DNA of 7,106 nucleotides from an uncultured Desulfovibrio sp. (GTDB lineage Bacteria > Desulfobacterota > Desulfovibrionia > Desulfovibrionales > Desulfovibrionaceae). Location: the NCBI GenBank assembly GCA_945871415.1, contig CAMBWG010000111.1, forward strand, positions 1 through 7,106. The letters run 5' to 3'. Positions within the stretch are counted from its first letter, which is position 1. Each line of letters opens with the position of its first letter. Below are positions 1 through 6,668 of the stretch, piece by piece. The notes beneath the pieces were generated by a model. The model was not told where the DNA came from. It ran no database searches and saw only the letters and a program-made list of their open reading frames with translations. The translations under genes were made by a program, and so were the position numbers.

Positions 1-127
1 TGGCGACCGTCCCCCGGAAGTAAAAAGCTCCGCCCGGCCCAAAGTGAGTGGAAAAACCGCGTTTTTTCCGCGAAACGACAGGCCGTATGGCTTGAAGCGC
101 GCAGCGTTTCAAACTGAAAATGCTCTC
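1..127. other. Non-coding left edge with repeat fragments
   Basis: No convincing reading frame is visible here. The stretch lies beyond the intrinsic terminator that ends the zinc-finger gene's transcript, so it is probably the upstream or downstream region of a gene outside the window. It holds a 13-base copy (6-18, inverted) of a motif also found at 740-752, a weak 7-bp AT-rich hairpin (50-56 with 63-69), and one arm of an 18-bp inverted repeat (103-120). No promoter could be assigned with any confidence. Confidence 0.5.
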
Positions 128-256
128 AAAAGAAAAAGGCCGTTTCCCTGACGGGGAAACGGCCTTCGTTTATTGGCGCAGGTGCGAATGGAACCGGGGC
201 TGGTTCAATCGTTGCGTGTCTTTTCTGAGCTTAAAGCTTTTTCAGTTTGAAACGCT
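103..256. repeat. 18-bp perfect inverted repeat bracketing the terminator
   Basis: Bases 103-120 (AGCGTTTCAAACTGAAAA) are the exact reverse complement of 239-256. The arms are 118 bases apart and enclose the intrinsic terminator at 128-166. The inner arm starts inside the stop codon of the zinc-finger gene and is the AGCGTTTCA core of the dispersed motif listed separately. The two arms look like two copies of one repeat in opposite orientation. Function is unknown. Confidence 0.7.
128..166 (-). terminator. Rho-independent terminator after the TraR/DksA-type gene
   Basis: A perfect 13-bp stem pairs 136-148 with 154-166, with a 5-base loop (149-153). Read on the minus strand it is followed at once by TTT-C-TTTT (135-128), a classic U-tract. 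On the plus strand the following bases are CGTTTATTGG, much poorer, so termination is mainly of minus-strand transcripts. It lies about 90 bases past the stop codon of the zinc-finger gene and probably ends that gene's message. Confidence 0.88.
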
Positions 257-259
257 CTA
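248..259 (-). repeat. TAGAGCGTTTCA motif at the zinc-finger gene stop
   Basis: Read on the minus strand this is TAGAGCGTTTCA, identical to the copies at 673-684 (plus), 697-708 (minus) and 6660-6671 (minus). Its first three bases are the stop codon of the zinc-finger gene. It continues into AACTGAAAA, shared with 103-120. Confidence 0.8.
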
Positions 260-478
260 CGCTCTGCCGCTTTCGCGTTCTTCCTGGCAGGCGCGGCACA
301 GGCCGACGCCGGGCAGGGCGTCGAGGCGCTTTTGCGGGATGGGTTCGCCGCATTCACGGCAGCAGGCCACGCCGTCGATCCACTCCGGGCCTTCCTGATC
401 CATCGCGGCGCGGGCGCGCAGCAGTGCCGATTCTCTGTCCAGCCGTTCAAGTTCCGTCGCCTGATCAAAAACATCCAT
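257..478 (-). CDS. TraR/DksA-type C4 zinc-finger protein, 73 aa
   Basis: The product has the small TraR/DksA architecture: a short N-terminal helix rich in Glu, Arg and Leu (residues 7-25), then a four-cysteine zinc knuckle with C40, C43, C61 and C64 (CxxC-x17-CxxC) containing the typical CGEPIP. Full DksA is about 150 residues with a long coiled coil; 73 residues matches the short TraR form of F-type plasmids and P2-like phages. Such proteins bind the RNA polymerase secondary channel and imitate DksA plus ppGpp; that role is family knowledge, not shown here. The ATG at 478 is preferred because AAGGAGA lies 7 bases upstream. The frame stays open back to 685, but that extension crosses a hairpin and a palindrome and does not resemble the family. 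The gene stands alone between a leader hairpin and a terminator. Its last codons and stop lie in repeated sequence (261-274, 248-259). A prophage or plasmid origin is plausible but unproven. Confidence 0.9.
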   Translation of the reverse strand: MDVFDQATELERLDRESALLRARAAMDQEGPEWIDGVACCRECGEPIPQKRLDALPGVGLCRACQEERESGRA

Positions 479-500
479 GCCGTGTTCTCCTTGGCAAAAC

Positions 501-531
501 AAGCGGCAATCCCGAAAAGGGATTGCCGTTT
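501..531 (-). promoter_or_regulatory. Hairpin in the leader of the zinc-finger gene
   Basis: A perfect 10-bp stem pairs 504-513 with 519-528 around a GAAAA loop (plus-strand reading). A G-T pair and two A-T pairs extend it to 13 bp. It ends 22 bases before the ATG at 478 and just before the AAGGAGA site. On the minus strand the stem is followed by CTTGTTTTGCC, on the plus strand by TTTTGAATG, so neither side has a strong U-tract. It could be a weak terminator or attenuator, a stability hairpin for the short message, or a terminator for read-through from elsewhere. The sequence does not decide between these. Confidence 0.6.
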
Positions 532-554
532 TGAATGTGTTCCGAACCGGGGGA

Positions 555-581
555 ATTATCATAGTCGCGGCATCCTGTAAA
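555..581 (-). promoter_or_regulatory. Weak sigma70-like promoter candidate for the zinc-finger gene
   Basis: On the minus strand TTTACA (581-576) and GATAAT (560-555) resemble -35 and -10 hexamers, but the spacer is only 15 bases. Transcription from here would begin before the leader hairpin at 501-531 and give a roughly 70-base leader. This is the best match close to the gene and remains a guess. Confidence 0.25.
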
Positions 582-666
582 CCGGAAAAAGTTCTTCGCC
601 GCCGGAGGGCTTTTGTCCGCGGAAGAAATCTCGGTATCGGGACGTCTGCCGGAAGACTCCGCACAG

Positions 667-714
667 GATGTTTAGAGCGTTTCACCTTTTCAAAGGTGAA
701 ACGCTCTAAACATC
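667..714. repeat. Perfect palindrome with 23-bp arms and a 2-base centre
   Basis: Bases 667-689 are exactly complementary to 692-714, leaving only TC (690-691) in the centre. Each arm carries TAGAGCGTTTCA, so the structure is two head-to-head copies of the dispersed motif. Neither side has a proper U-tract: plus continues with GTATTATAAAAAAAG, minus with CTGTGCGG. It is therefore not a standard terminator. The minus-strand TATAAT at 722-717 would start a transcript almost at its edge. It could be a repeat element, an operator, or a transcript-end or processing hairpin. Confidence 0.75.
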
Positions 715-739
715 GTATTATAAAAAAAGAAGCGGAGGA

Positions 740-775
740 TCCGGGGGACGGTTGCCGAAGGGAAAGCGGCAGAGC
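740..775. repeat. Two short motifs repeated in inverted orientation elsewhere in the window
   Basis: TCCGGGGGACGGT (740-752) recurs inverted at 6-18, and the match continues imperfectly towards the window edge. GAAAGCGGCAGAGC (762-775) recurs inverted at 261-274, where it encodes the last residues of the zinc-finger protein. Both partners are over 480 bases away, so they are better read as copies of a dispersed repeat than as a hairpin. Confidence 0.55.
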
Positions 776-831
776 AGTCGCAGCGCCACATATTTCTGAA
801 TAAAGCGCGCTGGGGAAGGGATGGGGGGCCT

Positions 832-950
832 GGGGGGAAGGGAAACCCTCTCGCGCTAGCAGCGACCGGATGGCGGCCGCAGGCCGTGCCCGTTGCGACG
901 AAGGAAGCTACGGGCATCGACAGCAGAGATGAGGGGTTTCCCTTCCCCCC
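832..950. repeat. Long GC-rich inverted repeat in the tkt 3' region
   Basis: Bases 832-848 are the exact complement of 934-950 (17 bp). The pairing continues past a one-base bulge to 850 and 931. The 85-base interior holds smaller hairpins, such as TGCCCGT (886-892) with ACGGGCA and a CGGCC-GCA-GGCCG stem. Each arm also contains GGGAAACCC or its near complement, which could fold on itself. It begins 17 bases after the tkt stop on the minus strand. It might act as a transcript-end structure, a non-autonomous repeat element, or a structured RNA. There is no U-tract to support simple termination. Confidence 0.55.
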
Positions 951-966
951 GAACAGTCAATACTTT

Positions 967-2961
967 CTACCGCAGAAGGTCTTCGGCCACGCTGACGATA
1001 TGCTCGGCGGTGAAGCCGAACTTTTCGGCAAGGACCTTGCCCGGAGCGGAGGCGCCGAAGGTGGTCATGCCGACGACGGCGCCGTCGAGGCCCACGTATT
1101 TGCGCCAGTAATCGGCAGCGGCGGCTTCCACGGCAACGCGGGCGCGGACGCCGGGCGTCAGCACGGAATTACGATAGTCCGCGTCCTGAGCGTCAAAGCG
1201 TTCGCAGCAGGGCATGGAGACGACGCGCACCTTGCGGCCCTTGAGGCGCAGCTGCTCGGCGGCATCCAGCGTGATGCCCATTTCCGAACCGGTCGCCATA
1301 AGAATCAGCTCCGGCGTGCCCTGGCAGTCCCGCAGGACATAGCCGCCGCGGGCGATGGCGTCCACCTGCGCGTCATTGCGGCGTACAAAGGGGAGATTCT
1401 GGCGCGAGAGAGAGAGGCAGGACGGGCGCTGCGCGGCTTCCAGAGCGCATTTCCAGGCAACGGCTGTTTCCACGGTGTCGCAGGGCCGCCAGACGTCCAT
1501 TCCGGGCATGAGGCGCAGCCCCGGAACCTGTTCCACGGGCTGATGGGTGGGGCCGTCCTCACCGACGCCGATGGAATCGTGGGTAAAGACCCAGACGGCG
1601 CGAATGCCCATGAGCGCGGCCAGACGCAGGGCGTTCTTGGCGTAATCGGAGAAGACCATGAACGTGCCGGCATAGGGAATGAAACCGCCGTGCAGGGACA
1701 GACCGTTCATGACGGTGCTCATGCCGAATTCGCGCACGCCGTAGGCCAGATAGTTGCCGACGGCCTTGGCGGGATCGAAGATGGAGCTGGCTGCGGTCTT
1801 GGTGCCTACGGAACCCGAGAGGTCGGCGGAACCGCCCATGAGCTCGGGCAGGGCGGGCACAAGGCTTTCCAGAGCCTTTTTGGAGGCTACGCGGGTGGCG
1901 ATGCTTTCCCCGGCTTCACGCGCCTGCTGGATCATGCGGGCGGCAATGGAAGACCAGTCGGCGGGCAGGGCGCCGCTCATGCGGCGTTCAAAGGCGGCGG
2001 CCAGATCGGGGAAGGCGGCGCGATAGGCGTCCATGGCCGCCTGCCAGCGCGCTTCGGCTTCTGCGCCGGTCTTGCGGGCATCCCAGGCGGCGGCGATGTC
2101 GTCGGGAACGGTGAAGGCGGGCGCATTCCATTCCAGCGCCTTTTTGGCGGCGGCGGCCACATCTTCGCCCAGCGGCGAGCCGTGGCAGGAGGCGGAGTCG
2201 GCCTTTTCGGAGCCGAAACCGATATGGGTGCGGCAGATGATCAGGCTGGGACGGGTCTGATCGGCGCGGGCTTCGGCCAGCGCCCTGTCCAGCGCGTCGG
2301 CGTCGTGCCCGTCCACGGGGCCGATGACCTGCCAGCCGTAAGCCGTGTAGCGTCCGGCCACATCTTCGGTGAACCAGCCGTCAATGCTGCCGTCGATGGA
2401 AATGCCGTTGGCGTCGTAGAGCGCGATCAGCTTGCCCAGTTTCCAGGTGGCGGCCAGCGAGCAGGCCTCGTGCGAGACGCCTTCCATGAGACAGCCGTCG
2501 CCCAGGAAGACGTAGGTATGGTGATCGACGATGGTGTGTCCGGGCCGGTTGAATTCGGTGGCGAGCAGACGCTCGGCCAGCGCCATGCCGACGGCCGTGG
2601 AAATACCCTGACCCAGCGGGCCGGTGGTCATGTCCACGCCGGGTGTGACGCCGAATTCGGGATGCCCGGGCGTTCTGGAATCCAGCTGACGGAAATTGCG
2701 GATATCGTCCATGCTGAGGTCGTAGCCGGTGAGGTGCAGCACGGCATAGAGCAGCATGGAGGCATGACCGTTGGAGAGGACGAAACGATCCCTGTCATAC
2801 CAGTGCGGATTGGCGGGATTGTGCTTGAAGCCGTGGCGCCAGAGGGCCTCGGCCATGTCGGCCATGCCGAGGGGAGCCCCGGGATGGCCGGATTTGGATT
2901 TTTCGATGGCGTCAATGGCAAGGGCGCGGATGGCATTGGCGCATTGGCGACGGGTGGGCAT
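967..2961 (-). CDS. tkt: Transketolase, 664 aa
   Basis: This thiamine-diphosphate enzyme moves two-carbon ketol units between sugar phosphates (xylulose-5-P to ribose-5-P or erythrose-4-P) in the non-oxidative pentose phosphate pathway, in the cytoplasm. It is full length: E. coli TktA has 663 residues, and key positions fall at nearly the same numbers. Visible are H26 (SGHPGAPLG), H66 (NGHASM), H100 (GHPE), the cofactor motif GDG with D155 to N185, H260 (CHGSPLG), the cofactor-activating E411 (YGVREFGM), and H473 (EDGPTHQP). The N-terminal PP domain, the central PYR domain (from about 350) and the C-terminal domain (from about 530) are all present. The ATG at 2961 has GAGGA 7 bases upstream. 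It follows rpe by 33 bases on the same strand, fitting co-expression of consecutive pathway enzymes. No clear intrinsic terminator follows; the inverted repeat at 832-950 is the nearest structure. Confidence 0.98.
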   Translation of the reverse strand: MPTRRQCANAIRALAIDAIEKSKSGHPGAPLGMADMAEALWRHGFKHNPANPHWYDRDRFVLSNGHASMLLYAVLHLTGYDLSMDDIRNFRQLDSRTPGHPEFGVTPGVDMTTGPLGQGISTAVGMALAERLLATEFNRPGHTIVDHHTYVFLGDGCLMEGVSHEACSLAATWKLGKLIALYDANGISIDGSIDGWFTEDVAGRYTAYGWQVIGPVDGHDADALDRALAEARADQTRPSLIICRTHIGFGSEKADSASCHGSPLGEDVAAAAKKALEWNAPAFTVPDDIAAAWDARKTGAEAEARWQAAMDAYRAAFPDLAAAFERRMSGALPADWSSIAARMIQQAREAGESIATRVASKKALESLVPALPELMGGSADLSGSVGTKTAASSIFDPAKAVGNYLAYGVREFGMSTVMNGLSLHGGFIPYAGTFMVFSDYAKNALRLAALMGIRAVWVFTHDSIGVGEDGPTHQPVEQVPGLRLMPGMDVWRPCDTVETAVAWKCALEAAQRPSCLSLSRQNLPFVRRNDAQVDAIARGGYVLRDCQGTPELILMATGSEMGITLDAAEQLRLKGRKVRVVSMPCCERFDAQDADYRNSVLTPGVRARVAVEAAAADYWRKYVGLDGAVVGMTTFGASAPGKVLAEKFGFTAEHIVSVAEDLLR

Positions 2962-2994
2962 GGCTGTTCCTCGCTGGGCTTGAGGGTTGGGGGG

Positions 2995-3702
2995 TTATTT
3001 CCAGGCCAGCGCCGCGGCGCAGCGGGCCGCGTGGGCGGCGGTTGCGGCGGGCGCGACGGCATCCGCGAAGCACTGGGCGCGCGGGCCGTAGGGGGGATGG
3101 CCGAAGAAGGCGGAGCCGGAAACGAGCACATCCGCGCCGGCGGCCACAAGATCGGCCGCATTTTCGGGGCAGGCCCCGCCGTCCACCTGAAGCAGTGTCC
3201 GGTCTGCGCCGAGTTCATCCAGCAGGGCGCGGGCGGCGCGGATTTTGTCGTAACTGGCGGGAATGAATTTCTGTCCCGAGAAACCGGGATTGACGCTCAT
3301 GATCAGCGCCATGTCGATATCGGCGGCAAGCCAGCGCAGACAGGAAATATCCGTGCCGGGATTGAAGGCCAGACCGGCCTTGCAACCCAGACGGCGGATT
3401 TCCGTCAGCGTGCGCTGCGGATGCGGATCGGTTTCCGCATGAATGACGAGCATATCCGCACCGGCATCACGGAACGCGGCAATATGCCGGGCGGGGTCCG
3501 TAATCATGAGGTGCACATCGAAGAAAAGGGACGTGCGGCTGCGCAGGGCCTTGATGACGGGAGCCCCGAAGGTGATGTTGGGCACAAAGACGCCGTCCAT
3601 CACGTCAAGGTGCAGCCAGCGGATGCCGGCCTGTTCGAGGGCGGCGCATTCTTCGGCCAGCCGGGAGAAATCGGCGGAAAGCAGGGAAGGGGAAAGAATC
3701 AT
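2995..3702 (-). CDS. rpe: Ribulose-phosphate 3-epimerase, 235 aa
   Basis: Rpe interconverts ribulose-5-phosphate and xylulose-5-phosphate, supplying the transketolase encoded next to it. The protein is a (beta/alpha)8 barrel of normal length (family about 220-235). It begins with the family signature SPSLLSADF (4-12). The metal and catalytic residues are in place: H31 and D33 in LHLDVMDG, H64 in DVHLM, and D174 in VDGG. The phosphate-binding MSVNPGFSGQKFI loop (135-147) has Ser where most family members have Gly (FGGQ); this looks tolerated. The last 20 or so residues are an alanine-rich tail of little information. The ATG at 3702 has AGGA 7 bases upstream and places the signature at the usual N-terminal position. 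A 6-bp GC hairpin (3717-3722 with 3729-3734) lies just before the ribosome-binding site. Confidence 0.98.
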   Translation of the reverse strand: MILSPSLLSADFSRLAEECAALEQAGIRWLHLDVMDGVFVPNITFGAPVIKALRSRTSLFFDVHLMITDPARHIAAFRDAGADMLVIHAETDPHPQRTLTEIRRLGCKAGLAFNPGTDISCLRWLAADIDMALIMSVNPGFSGQKFIPASYDKIRAARALLDELGADRTLLQVDGGACPENAADLVAAGADVLVSGSAFFGHPPYGPRAQCFADAVAPAATAAHAARCAAALAWK

Positions 3703-3766
3703 GGCGACATCCTGGGGCGGCCCCGGGAGGCCGCGCTGCGGAAAGGCTGGTCCTTTTCCGGCAGAA

Positions 3767-3797
3767 GGGACGACGTCCTGTGAAAGGACGCCGTCCC
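3767..3797 (-). other. Imperfect hairpin between merR-type gene and rpe
   Basis: Bases 3767-3772 pair with 3792-3797 and 3774-3778 with 3786-3790, with one A-C mismatch and a 7-base loop. It starts 4 bases after the regulator's stop codon. On the minus strand it is followed by TTCTGCCGG, not a U-tract, so full termination is unlikely. It may stabilise or process the message or weakly reduce read-through into rpe-tkt. Confidence 0.4.
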
Positions 3798-3801
3798 GTT
3801 G

Positions 3802-4143
3802 TTATTCTTCCAGCAGCATGCGGCGCAGCTGCCGCAACTCCTGCTCCATGCGGCGGGCAAAGTCCGGATCGCGACGCGGCGCGGCTTCGGCGGCGGGTTC
3901 AGCGGGTGCGTTTTCGCCTTCCATCAGCACACGGCGCGCACCGTCGATGGTCATGCCCTTTTCATGCAGCAGATAGCGTATGCGTCGCAGCAGGGCGATG
4001 GTTTCCTCGGAGTAGAGGCGCTGGCCTTTGGCTGTACGCACGGGCTGCAACTGCGGAAATTCCGATTCCCAGAAGCGCAAAACGTAGGTCTTGAGCTCGA
4101 GAAGGTCCGCGGCTTCGCCGATACGGTACAGTTTTTCAGCCAT
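3802..4143 (-). CDS. MerR-family HTH transcriptional regulator, 113 aa
   Basis: Residues 5-73 form a MerR winged-helix domain: YRIGEAADLLELKTYVLRFWE with the recognition helix, the wing around TAKGQRLYSEE (37-47), and the helical continuation IALLRRIRYLLHEKGMTIDGARRVL. A linker rich in Ala, Pro and Glu (75-90) leads to a short charged helix (92-112) that could form the antiparallel dimer coiled coil of this family. There is no C-terminal ligand-binding domain and no cysteine, so it is unlikely to be a metal or redox sensor of the classical MerR type. The start has GGAGGAGG immediately upstream and lies 13 bases after the pheT stop. Related regulators follow pheT (often with ihfA between) in several delta-type proteobacteria; that context is family knowledge. 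Target and signal are unknown. Confidence 0.93.
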   Translation of the reverse strand: MAEKLYRIGEAADLLELKTYVLRFWESEFPQLQPVRTAKGQRLYSEETIALLRRIRYLLHEKGMTIDGARRVLMEGENAPAEPAAEAAPRRDPDFARRMEQELRQLRRMLLEE

Positions 4144-4156
4144 GCCTCCTCCGTGT

Positions 4157-6559
4157 CTATACCCTCACGCCCAAATCACGCACAAGGGATTGTGCCACCT
4201 TTTCCCGTTCCTTGTCCACCTCCGTATCCTTGAGGGTGCGGTCGGCATGGCGGAAAGTCAGGCGGAACGTAAGATTACGTTCTTCGGAGTCTTCCGGTTC
4301 GAAGCAGTCATGCAGGACGACGTTTTCGAGCAGCGGCAGCCGGAGCCCGGCGATATGGGCAAGCACGGCCCCGATGCGCACGCTGCGATCCGCCATGATG
4401 GTGATGTCGCGGCGCACGGGCGGGAAGACCGGCAGCGGGGCAAACTGAATGGCGGCGGCATCGTGCAGGCGGCGGATTTCCTCCAGATTGAGTTCCGCAA
4501 GCCAGACATCCTTGCGCGCATAGAAGGCATCGGCCTGATCGGGACGCACGCGTCCCATGACGCCGAGCGTGCGGCCGTCGGCGCGGATGGCGACGCAGGG
4601 CAGCAGGAAGGGATGATCGCCTTCATAGGCCGTGTATTCAAGCGCGGGGAGATGCAGGAATGCCCGGAGATTCTCCACAATTCCCTTGAGATCGGCATAA
4701 TCGGCATCTTCCGCGGTCTGCGGCCAGCTGCCGTCAAAGCGGCTGCCGTAAAGCATCAGCCCGAGCATGCCGGTTTCCACGCAGCCGGTTGCCCGCTCGT
4801 CGGCCCGGGGAGCCGCTTCAAAGATATTGGCGATTTCAAAGATGCGCAGCCCCGCGGCGCCCTGGGCAAGGTTGTTGCGCAGGGTCTGGAGCAGACCGGG
4901 AGCAAGCGCCGTGCGCAGAGCATCCTGTTCCGCCGACAGGGGGTTCATAATGGAAATGCGGTTATCCCTGGGCAGGTTCAGCTGATCAAGGTCCTTGTGC
5001 CCGACGAAGCTGTAATTGACGGCTTCGTTGAGGCCGAGTCCGGCGGCCCAGCGCTTGAGACGCATGCGGAAGGCAAAGTCGCTTTCCGGCTCGCCGGCGC
5101 GGGAAAGATCGCCGTGCACGACCGGCAGGGCGGGCTCGATGGTATCCAGCCCCCAGACGCGGCCCACTTCCTCGATAAGATCGGCTTCGCGCGTCAGGTC
5201 GGGGCGCCAGCTCGGCTGGCTTGCCGTCCAGGTATCGCCGCTCTTTTCAAGGGCGCAGCCCATGCCTTCCAGCACTTCCGCGTCGAACTCGGGGGAAAGT
5301 TCCACACCCAGAAGGGCGTTGGCGCGTTCGGGACGGAAGGTGATGCGGGCGGGCACAAAGGGACGGGGTTCGGCGTGGCTCTTGCCGGGGCAGACCTTGC
5401 CGCCGGAAAGACCGGCCATCATGGCCGCGGCGCGATCCATGGCCCAGAGGGTGCGGCACTGATCGATGCCGCGCTCGAAGCGGTAGGAGGATTCGGACGA
5501 CAGACCGAGACGGCGGGACGTCTTGCGGATGAGCGCGGGCTTGAAGCAGGCGCTTTCCAGAAAAACGTTGCGGCTGTTCTCGTCGATTTCCGTTTCCGCG
5601 CCGCCCATGACGCCGGCCAGGGCCACGGCGCGGTTCTTGTCGCGGATGGTGAGGTCGGCGGCGCGCAGTATGCGTTCCTGTCCGTCCAGCGTGACGAGGC
5701 GCTCTCCCTCGGCGGCGAAGTCCACCCGGATGCAGCCGCCCTGAAGCTTGTCCAGATCAAAGGAGTGCAGGGGCTGGCCGCATTCAAAGAGAATGTAGTT
5801 GGTCACGTCCACGATGTTGGAAATGGGACGCACGCCCACGGCATGCAGACGATGACGGATGCGCATGGGCGAGGGGCCGATTTTGACGTCGGCAATGACG
5901 CGACCGGCATAAAGGGGGCAGGCGTCGCCGTCGGCAATATCCACATCCGGCAGCGCAAGAGCGGGGCCGTTTTCCTCCAGCGGCAGTTCGGGGATGGTCA
6001 GCGGCAGCTTGAAGGCCAGCGCGGTTTCCCGCGCAAGGCCCAGAACGGACAGACAGTCCGCGCGGTTGGGCGTGATGGAAATGTCCAGCACCTCGCGATC
6101 AAGTTCCAGCGTGTCAACCAGACGCGCGCCGGGCACGGCGCTGTCCGGCAGCACCATGATACCGGAATGATCTTCCGTCAGCCCCAGTTCCCGTTCGGAA
6201 CAGATCATGCCGTGGGAGGGAGCGCCGCGCAGTTTGGCCTTCTTGATGACCAGACCGCCGGGCATGGTGGTGCCGACCAGCGCCACGGGCACTTTCTGCC
6301 CTTTGGCCACATTGGGCGCGCCGCAGACGATGTCCAGCAGTTCGCCCTGGCCGGCGTCCACCTTGCAGATATGCAGGTGATCGGATTCGGGGTGATCGGC
6401 ACATTCCACCACATGGCCTACCACGATGGAGGAAATGGCCTCGTAGGGGCGCACAATGTCTTCCAGCTCCAGACCGAGCATGGTCAGCTTGTCGCCCAGT
6501 TCCTGAGCCGTGCCTTCGTAGGGCACAAATTCACGCAACCATGAAAGAGAAAGCAGCAT
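4157..6559 (-). CDS. pheT: Phenylalanyl-tRNA synthetase beta subunit, 800 aa
   Basis: PheT pairs with PheS as an (alpha-beta)2 enzyme that charges tRNA-Phe; the beta chain binds tRNA and removes mischarged tyrosine. The length is normal (E. coli 795). Domains in order: an N-terminal module with an EMAP-like tRNA-binding fold (about 39-148, SIVVGHVVECADHPESDHL), the B3/B4 editing region (about 213-385, with NIVDVTNY at 248, HSFD at 265 and RFERGID at 360), the B5 domain (about 403-473, ending in LIEEVGRVWG), a catalytic-like core (about 480-690), and the C-terminal ferredoxin-like anticodon-binding domain (708-800, FPPVRRDIT to RTLKDTEVDKER). The ATG at 6559 has AGGA 9 bases upstream and gives the standard MLLSLSWLREFV start. 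It is separated from pheS by an inserted small gene, which is unusual. It is followed by a MerR-type gene 13 bases later. Confidence 0.98.
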   Translation of the reverse strand: MLLSLSWLREFVPYEGTAQELGDKLTMLGLELEDIVRPYEAISSIVVGHVVECADHPESDHLHICKVDAGQGELLDIVCGAPNVAKGQKVPVALVGTTMPGGLVIKKAKLRGAPSHGMICSERELGLTEDHSGIMVLPDSAVPGARLVDTLELDREVLDISITPNRADCLSVLGLARETALAFKLPLTIPELPLEENGPALALPDVDIADGDACPLYAGRVIADVKIGPSPMRIRHRLHAVGVRPISNIVDVTNYILFECGQPLHSFDLDKLQGGCIRVDFAAEGERLVTLDGQERILRAADLTIRDKNRAVALAGVMGGAETEIDENSRNVFLESACFKPALIRKTSRRLGLSSESSYRFERGIDQCRTLWAMDRAAAMMAGLSGGKVCPGKSHAEPRPFVPARITFRPERANALLGVELSPEFDAEVLEGMGCALEKSGDTWTASQPSWRPDLTREADLIEEVGRVWGLDTIEPALPVVHGDLSRAGEPESDFAFRMRLKRWAAGLGLNEAVNYSFVGHKDLDQLNLPRDNRISIMNPLSAEQDALRTALAPGLLQTLRNNLAQGAAGLRIFEIANIFEAAPRADERATGCVETGMLGLMLYGSRFDGSWPQTAEDADYADLKGIVENLRAFLHLPALEYTAYEGDHPFLLPCVAIRADGRTLGVMGRVRPDQADAFYARKDVWLAELNLEEIRRLHDAAAIQFAPLPVFPPVRRDITIMADRSVRIGAVLAHIAGLRLPLLENVVLHDCFEPEDSEERNLTFRLTFRHADRTLKDTEVDKEREKVAQSLVRDLGVRV

Positions 6560-6668
6560 ATATCGTTATCCTGTGAGTAGCGGGGATAAGGGGCGCGGGA
6601 TGCTTCCCGCAGCCGCCGGGCGTCGGGCTCTGCGGCGGCGGAGCGCCCTGGAGCAGCGCTGAAACGCT
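6560..6668 (-). other. 109-base structured gap between the exported-protein gene and pheT
   Basis: This gap is longer than the other junctions in the upstream part of the cluster and is rich in potential stems: 6595-6600 with 6605-6610 (GCGGGA, 4-base loop), GCCGCC 6612-6617 with GGCGGC 6634-6639, and GAGCG 6641-6645 with CGCTC 6665-6669. No U-tract follows any stem. It may hold a processing site or an internal promoter for pheT, but no -10/-35 pair stands out. Confidence 0.4.

Larger units (their letters stand above)
479..966. other. 488-base non-coding, repeat-rich gap between tkt and the zinc-finger gene
   Basis: Short frames exist but none has a ribosome-binding site, family signature or plausible composition. 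The gap holds, from left to right: a leader hairpin (501-531), a weak promoter candidate (555-581), a perfect long palindrome (667-714), a TATAAT hexamer on the minus strand (722-717), two short motifs repeated elsewhere in the window (740-752 and 762-775), a G-rich run (811-845), and a long inverted repeat (832-950). It serves both as the tkt 3' region and as the zinc-finger gene's upstream region. Confidence 0.7.

Noticed and set aside
50..69. AT-rich 7-bp hairpin as a second terminator
   Set aside because: The stem is short and lacks GC pairs at its core, and no gene end is visible nearby to need it.
186..212. GGTTCAAT resembling a tRNA T-loop
   Set aside because: No cloverleaf can be built around it: there is no acceptor pairing and no anticodon arm.
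120..534. Several plus-strand frames of about 80-95 codons over the zinc-finger gene
   Set aside because: They overlap each other and the supported minus-strand gene or its terminator, and none has a motif.
479..685. N-terminal extension of the zinc-finger protein back to 685
   Set aside because: The added 69 residues would cross the leader hairpin and begin inside the palindrome. The ATG at 478 has a strong ribosome-binding site and gives the usual family length.
717..722. TATAAT on the minus strand as a confident promoter
   Set aside because: The hexamer is perfect but no acceptable -35 lies 16-18 bases upstream. It is noted only in connection with the palindrome.
690..917. 75-codon minus-strand frame in the tkt to zinc-finger gap
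   Set aside because: It runs through the arms of the inverted repeats, has no ribosome-binding site and no protein-like features.
886..3783. Very long plus-strand open frame (965 codons) opposite tkt and rpe
   Set aside because: It spans two well-supported genes on the other strand and has the Gly/His/Ala-heavy composition expected from reading GC-rich codons backwards. It shows no family motif. It is a shadow frame.
4091..6544. Long plus-strand open frame (817 codons) opposite pheT
   Set aside because: It lies almost wholly opposite the fully motif-supported pheT, has the same antisense composition and no recognisable domain.
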